From: Zonotrichia leucophrys gambelii
Taxonomy: Eukaryota; Chordata; Aves; Passeriformes; Passerellidae
Length of the DNA stretch: 64,000 bases
Assembly: GCF_028769735.1 (NCBI RefSeq)
Contig: NC_088188.1
Location: 3,743,001 to 3,807,000, forward strand
Direction: 5' to 3'
The stretch's first letter is position 1, and each line of letters opens with the position of its first letter. The position numbers and the translations under genes are program-made. The notes below the pieces were generated by a model. The model made no database searches. It saw only the letters and a program-made list of their open reading frames with translations, and was not told where the DNA came from. Shown piece after piece: positions 62,491 through 64,000 of this stretch.

Positions 62491-64000
62491 AGATCCCACA
62501 GATAAAATGTACAGTGTGGTTTCTATTCACACCTTCATTCTGACTTTACTCTCAATCTCCTGCACACATAAATGTTTGATGGCCTAGGACACATGACTGG
62601 CTTTAATCATGTTTGGTGAAACCTCCTAATTATACATTTATCCTAGTTGTATAGACCATTCAGGGAGTAATATGTGTTTTAAGAGGTCTAATTACAGCTT
62701 GAAGTTCTTTCTCCTTTTTTAATTAGCTAACAAAAGGAGTAAAGCCACTGGGTCTTTAAAAGATTATCTGCCAGTGGTAAACCTATAATCTGCCAAATAT
62801 GTGTACAACTCTGAGCCACCAGATTTACTGTCTAAAGAATCATATGATCCTTAAGCTTTGTTTATTAAGTATTTGCATTTGAATGTGGAATAGCTTGTGA
62901 GGGTCTCAAGAGAAGCTGAACACATGCTGCTTTCAGATGAGGGGCACATGGACTGAGGAGATCCCACAGACAGAGACACTCCAGAGTCATGAATTCCTGT
63001 GTGTGCACAGCACCAATGCAAACCATGTTTAAATCTGCTGTTGCTGGTCTAAAAGAAGGATCTTTTATACTGCCACAGCACCTGCACCCTTCCCTATGTG
63101 AGGGTGTTGATAACTCCTGTGGATAATGCATTAACTGATGTAAAAGAGGACTCAGTGTCATTAAATTCCTCTTTGAGCTGAGTTTTGCCATATTTTCCTT
63201 CTTTTATTTTATAAACCTTATGCAAAAATCAAATCAGGGTTTGCATCCTTTGAAAGAAGATGTGCATGAAGTCATTCCTACCAGGCAGCTGGGGTTGCCA
63301 CACAGAGCCTACAATGAGGTGAAATGACAATAAACCAAGGAGAAAGCATTGGGACTGACCTGATTTCCCTGAGTTACACTCCTGTATTTCTGGAGCCTGG
63401 CACGAGGCAGCCAGGGTAGCACAGCAGTCTCAAGTGATCGGTTGGATAAATCTGAGACACTGCAGGAGCCATTTGATCAAAGTAAAGCCCACAGGGCCCA
63501 AGTATTGATTCAAGGGCTGCACAACAGTGGCTCCCTTTGGCTTTGTGAGCTGCACTCACAGGCAAGAATTTGCCCTCCTGGAGCAGACCCTGCATTTGCT
63601 GGCCAGGCAAACACCTCCTCCTCTGCTCCTCTAAGTTTTCCCAGCACTCTGCAGGGTTTAAATGGTTAATGATGACACACCACACCTCTTGCCAAAAGAT
63701 GCACCATTAACTATGAGGTAAACCAAACCAGGAACCTGCTCTGAGTATCGGGGTGGTGACTAAGAGCATTGACTCCTGCACAGTCACAGCTCAAATTCCA
63801 GCTCGTTAGCTGAGAGTCACTGAAGAGCTGAGCACTGGAATGACATTACATATTTGCTTAAACACGAAAAGCTCCAATTCTCACAGCCCTCCCAGGAATG
63901 AGGGCTCACCTTGAACAATATGAGAGTTTCTAAGTCAAACAAGGATACTGACATAGCACGAGAGAGGAGCTGACATTAAACAATGAGGTTGGTGTTTCAA

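Larger units (their letters stand above)
57397..64000 (-). other. SPNS2: SPNS2 intron, upstream part (continues past the window)
   Basis: No coding exon was recognised. The missing exons (TM1-TM3 with the LNYLDR motif) should lie beyond 64000. The stretch holds an LTR-like element at about 58187-58578, a CR1 fragment at 58980-59220 and a CR1 tail at about 62443-62490. The remaining short frames are not convincing. Confidence 0.7.

Noticed and set aside
63900..63912. Donor-like sequence at the right edge that could end an upstream SPNS2 exon
   Set aside because: The reverse-strand translation before it does not match the expected TM1-TM3 sequence of SPNS2.

Overview
This is a window of vertebrate nuclear DNA, almost certainly from a bird and quite possibly a songbird. 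The evidence for a bird is the set of short 5'-truncated CR1 LINE tails, ERVL- and ERVK-type solo LTRs of avian style, short introns and UTRs by mammalian standards, and spliced exons of a vertebrate gene that match the mammalian protein nearly residue for residue. No bacterial features (operons, ribosome binding sites, CRISPR) are present.

Two genes are supported, and they converge tail to tail. At the far left (1-269, + strand) is the last coding exon of a gene ending in a very lysine-rich nucleolar-type tail, with a poly(A) signal at 369-374. From its place next to SPNS2 it is best explained as MYBBP1A, but this call rests on synteny rather than on domain homology.

Most of the window (about 4.74-57.4 kb, - strand) is SPNS2, the sphingosine-1-phosphate exporter of the major facilitator superfamily. 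Nine coding exons were assembled by reading splice sites and phases: 57245-57396, 55346-55412, 52624-52766, 51367-51519, 49470-49659, 43387-43452, 35358-35456, 23505-23668 and 9600-9642. Together they give 1077 coding bases, exactly 359 codons with the stop, and encode the C-terminal two thirds of the protein (about TM4 to TM12 and the cytoplasmic tail). The 5' exons (start codon to about TM3) were not found and should lie beyond 64000. A strong splice donor lies four bases after the stop codon, so the 3' UTR is probably split. A good acceptor at 7653 and the only minus-strand AATAAA (4758-4763) suggest a UTR exon of about 2.9 kb.

The rest is intron and intergenic DNA. It holds solo LTRs (several with perfect 6-bp target-site duplications), about ten CR1 fragments, and several simple-sequence arrays. 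Points of interest are: a solo LTR only 33 bp from a coding-exon donor; two LTRs of the same subfamily next to different SPNS2 exons; an in-frame candidate alternative last exon at 22881-22947 that would replace the conserved C-terminal tail; and an unidentified, frame-broken coding-like stretch at about 44988-45775. I found no gene system that is clearly new. The unusual content is the density of LTR insertions in SPNS2 and the possible alternative C-terminus.
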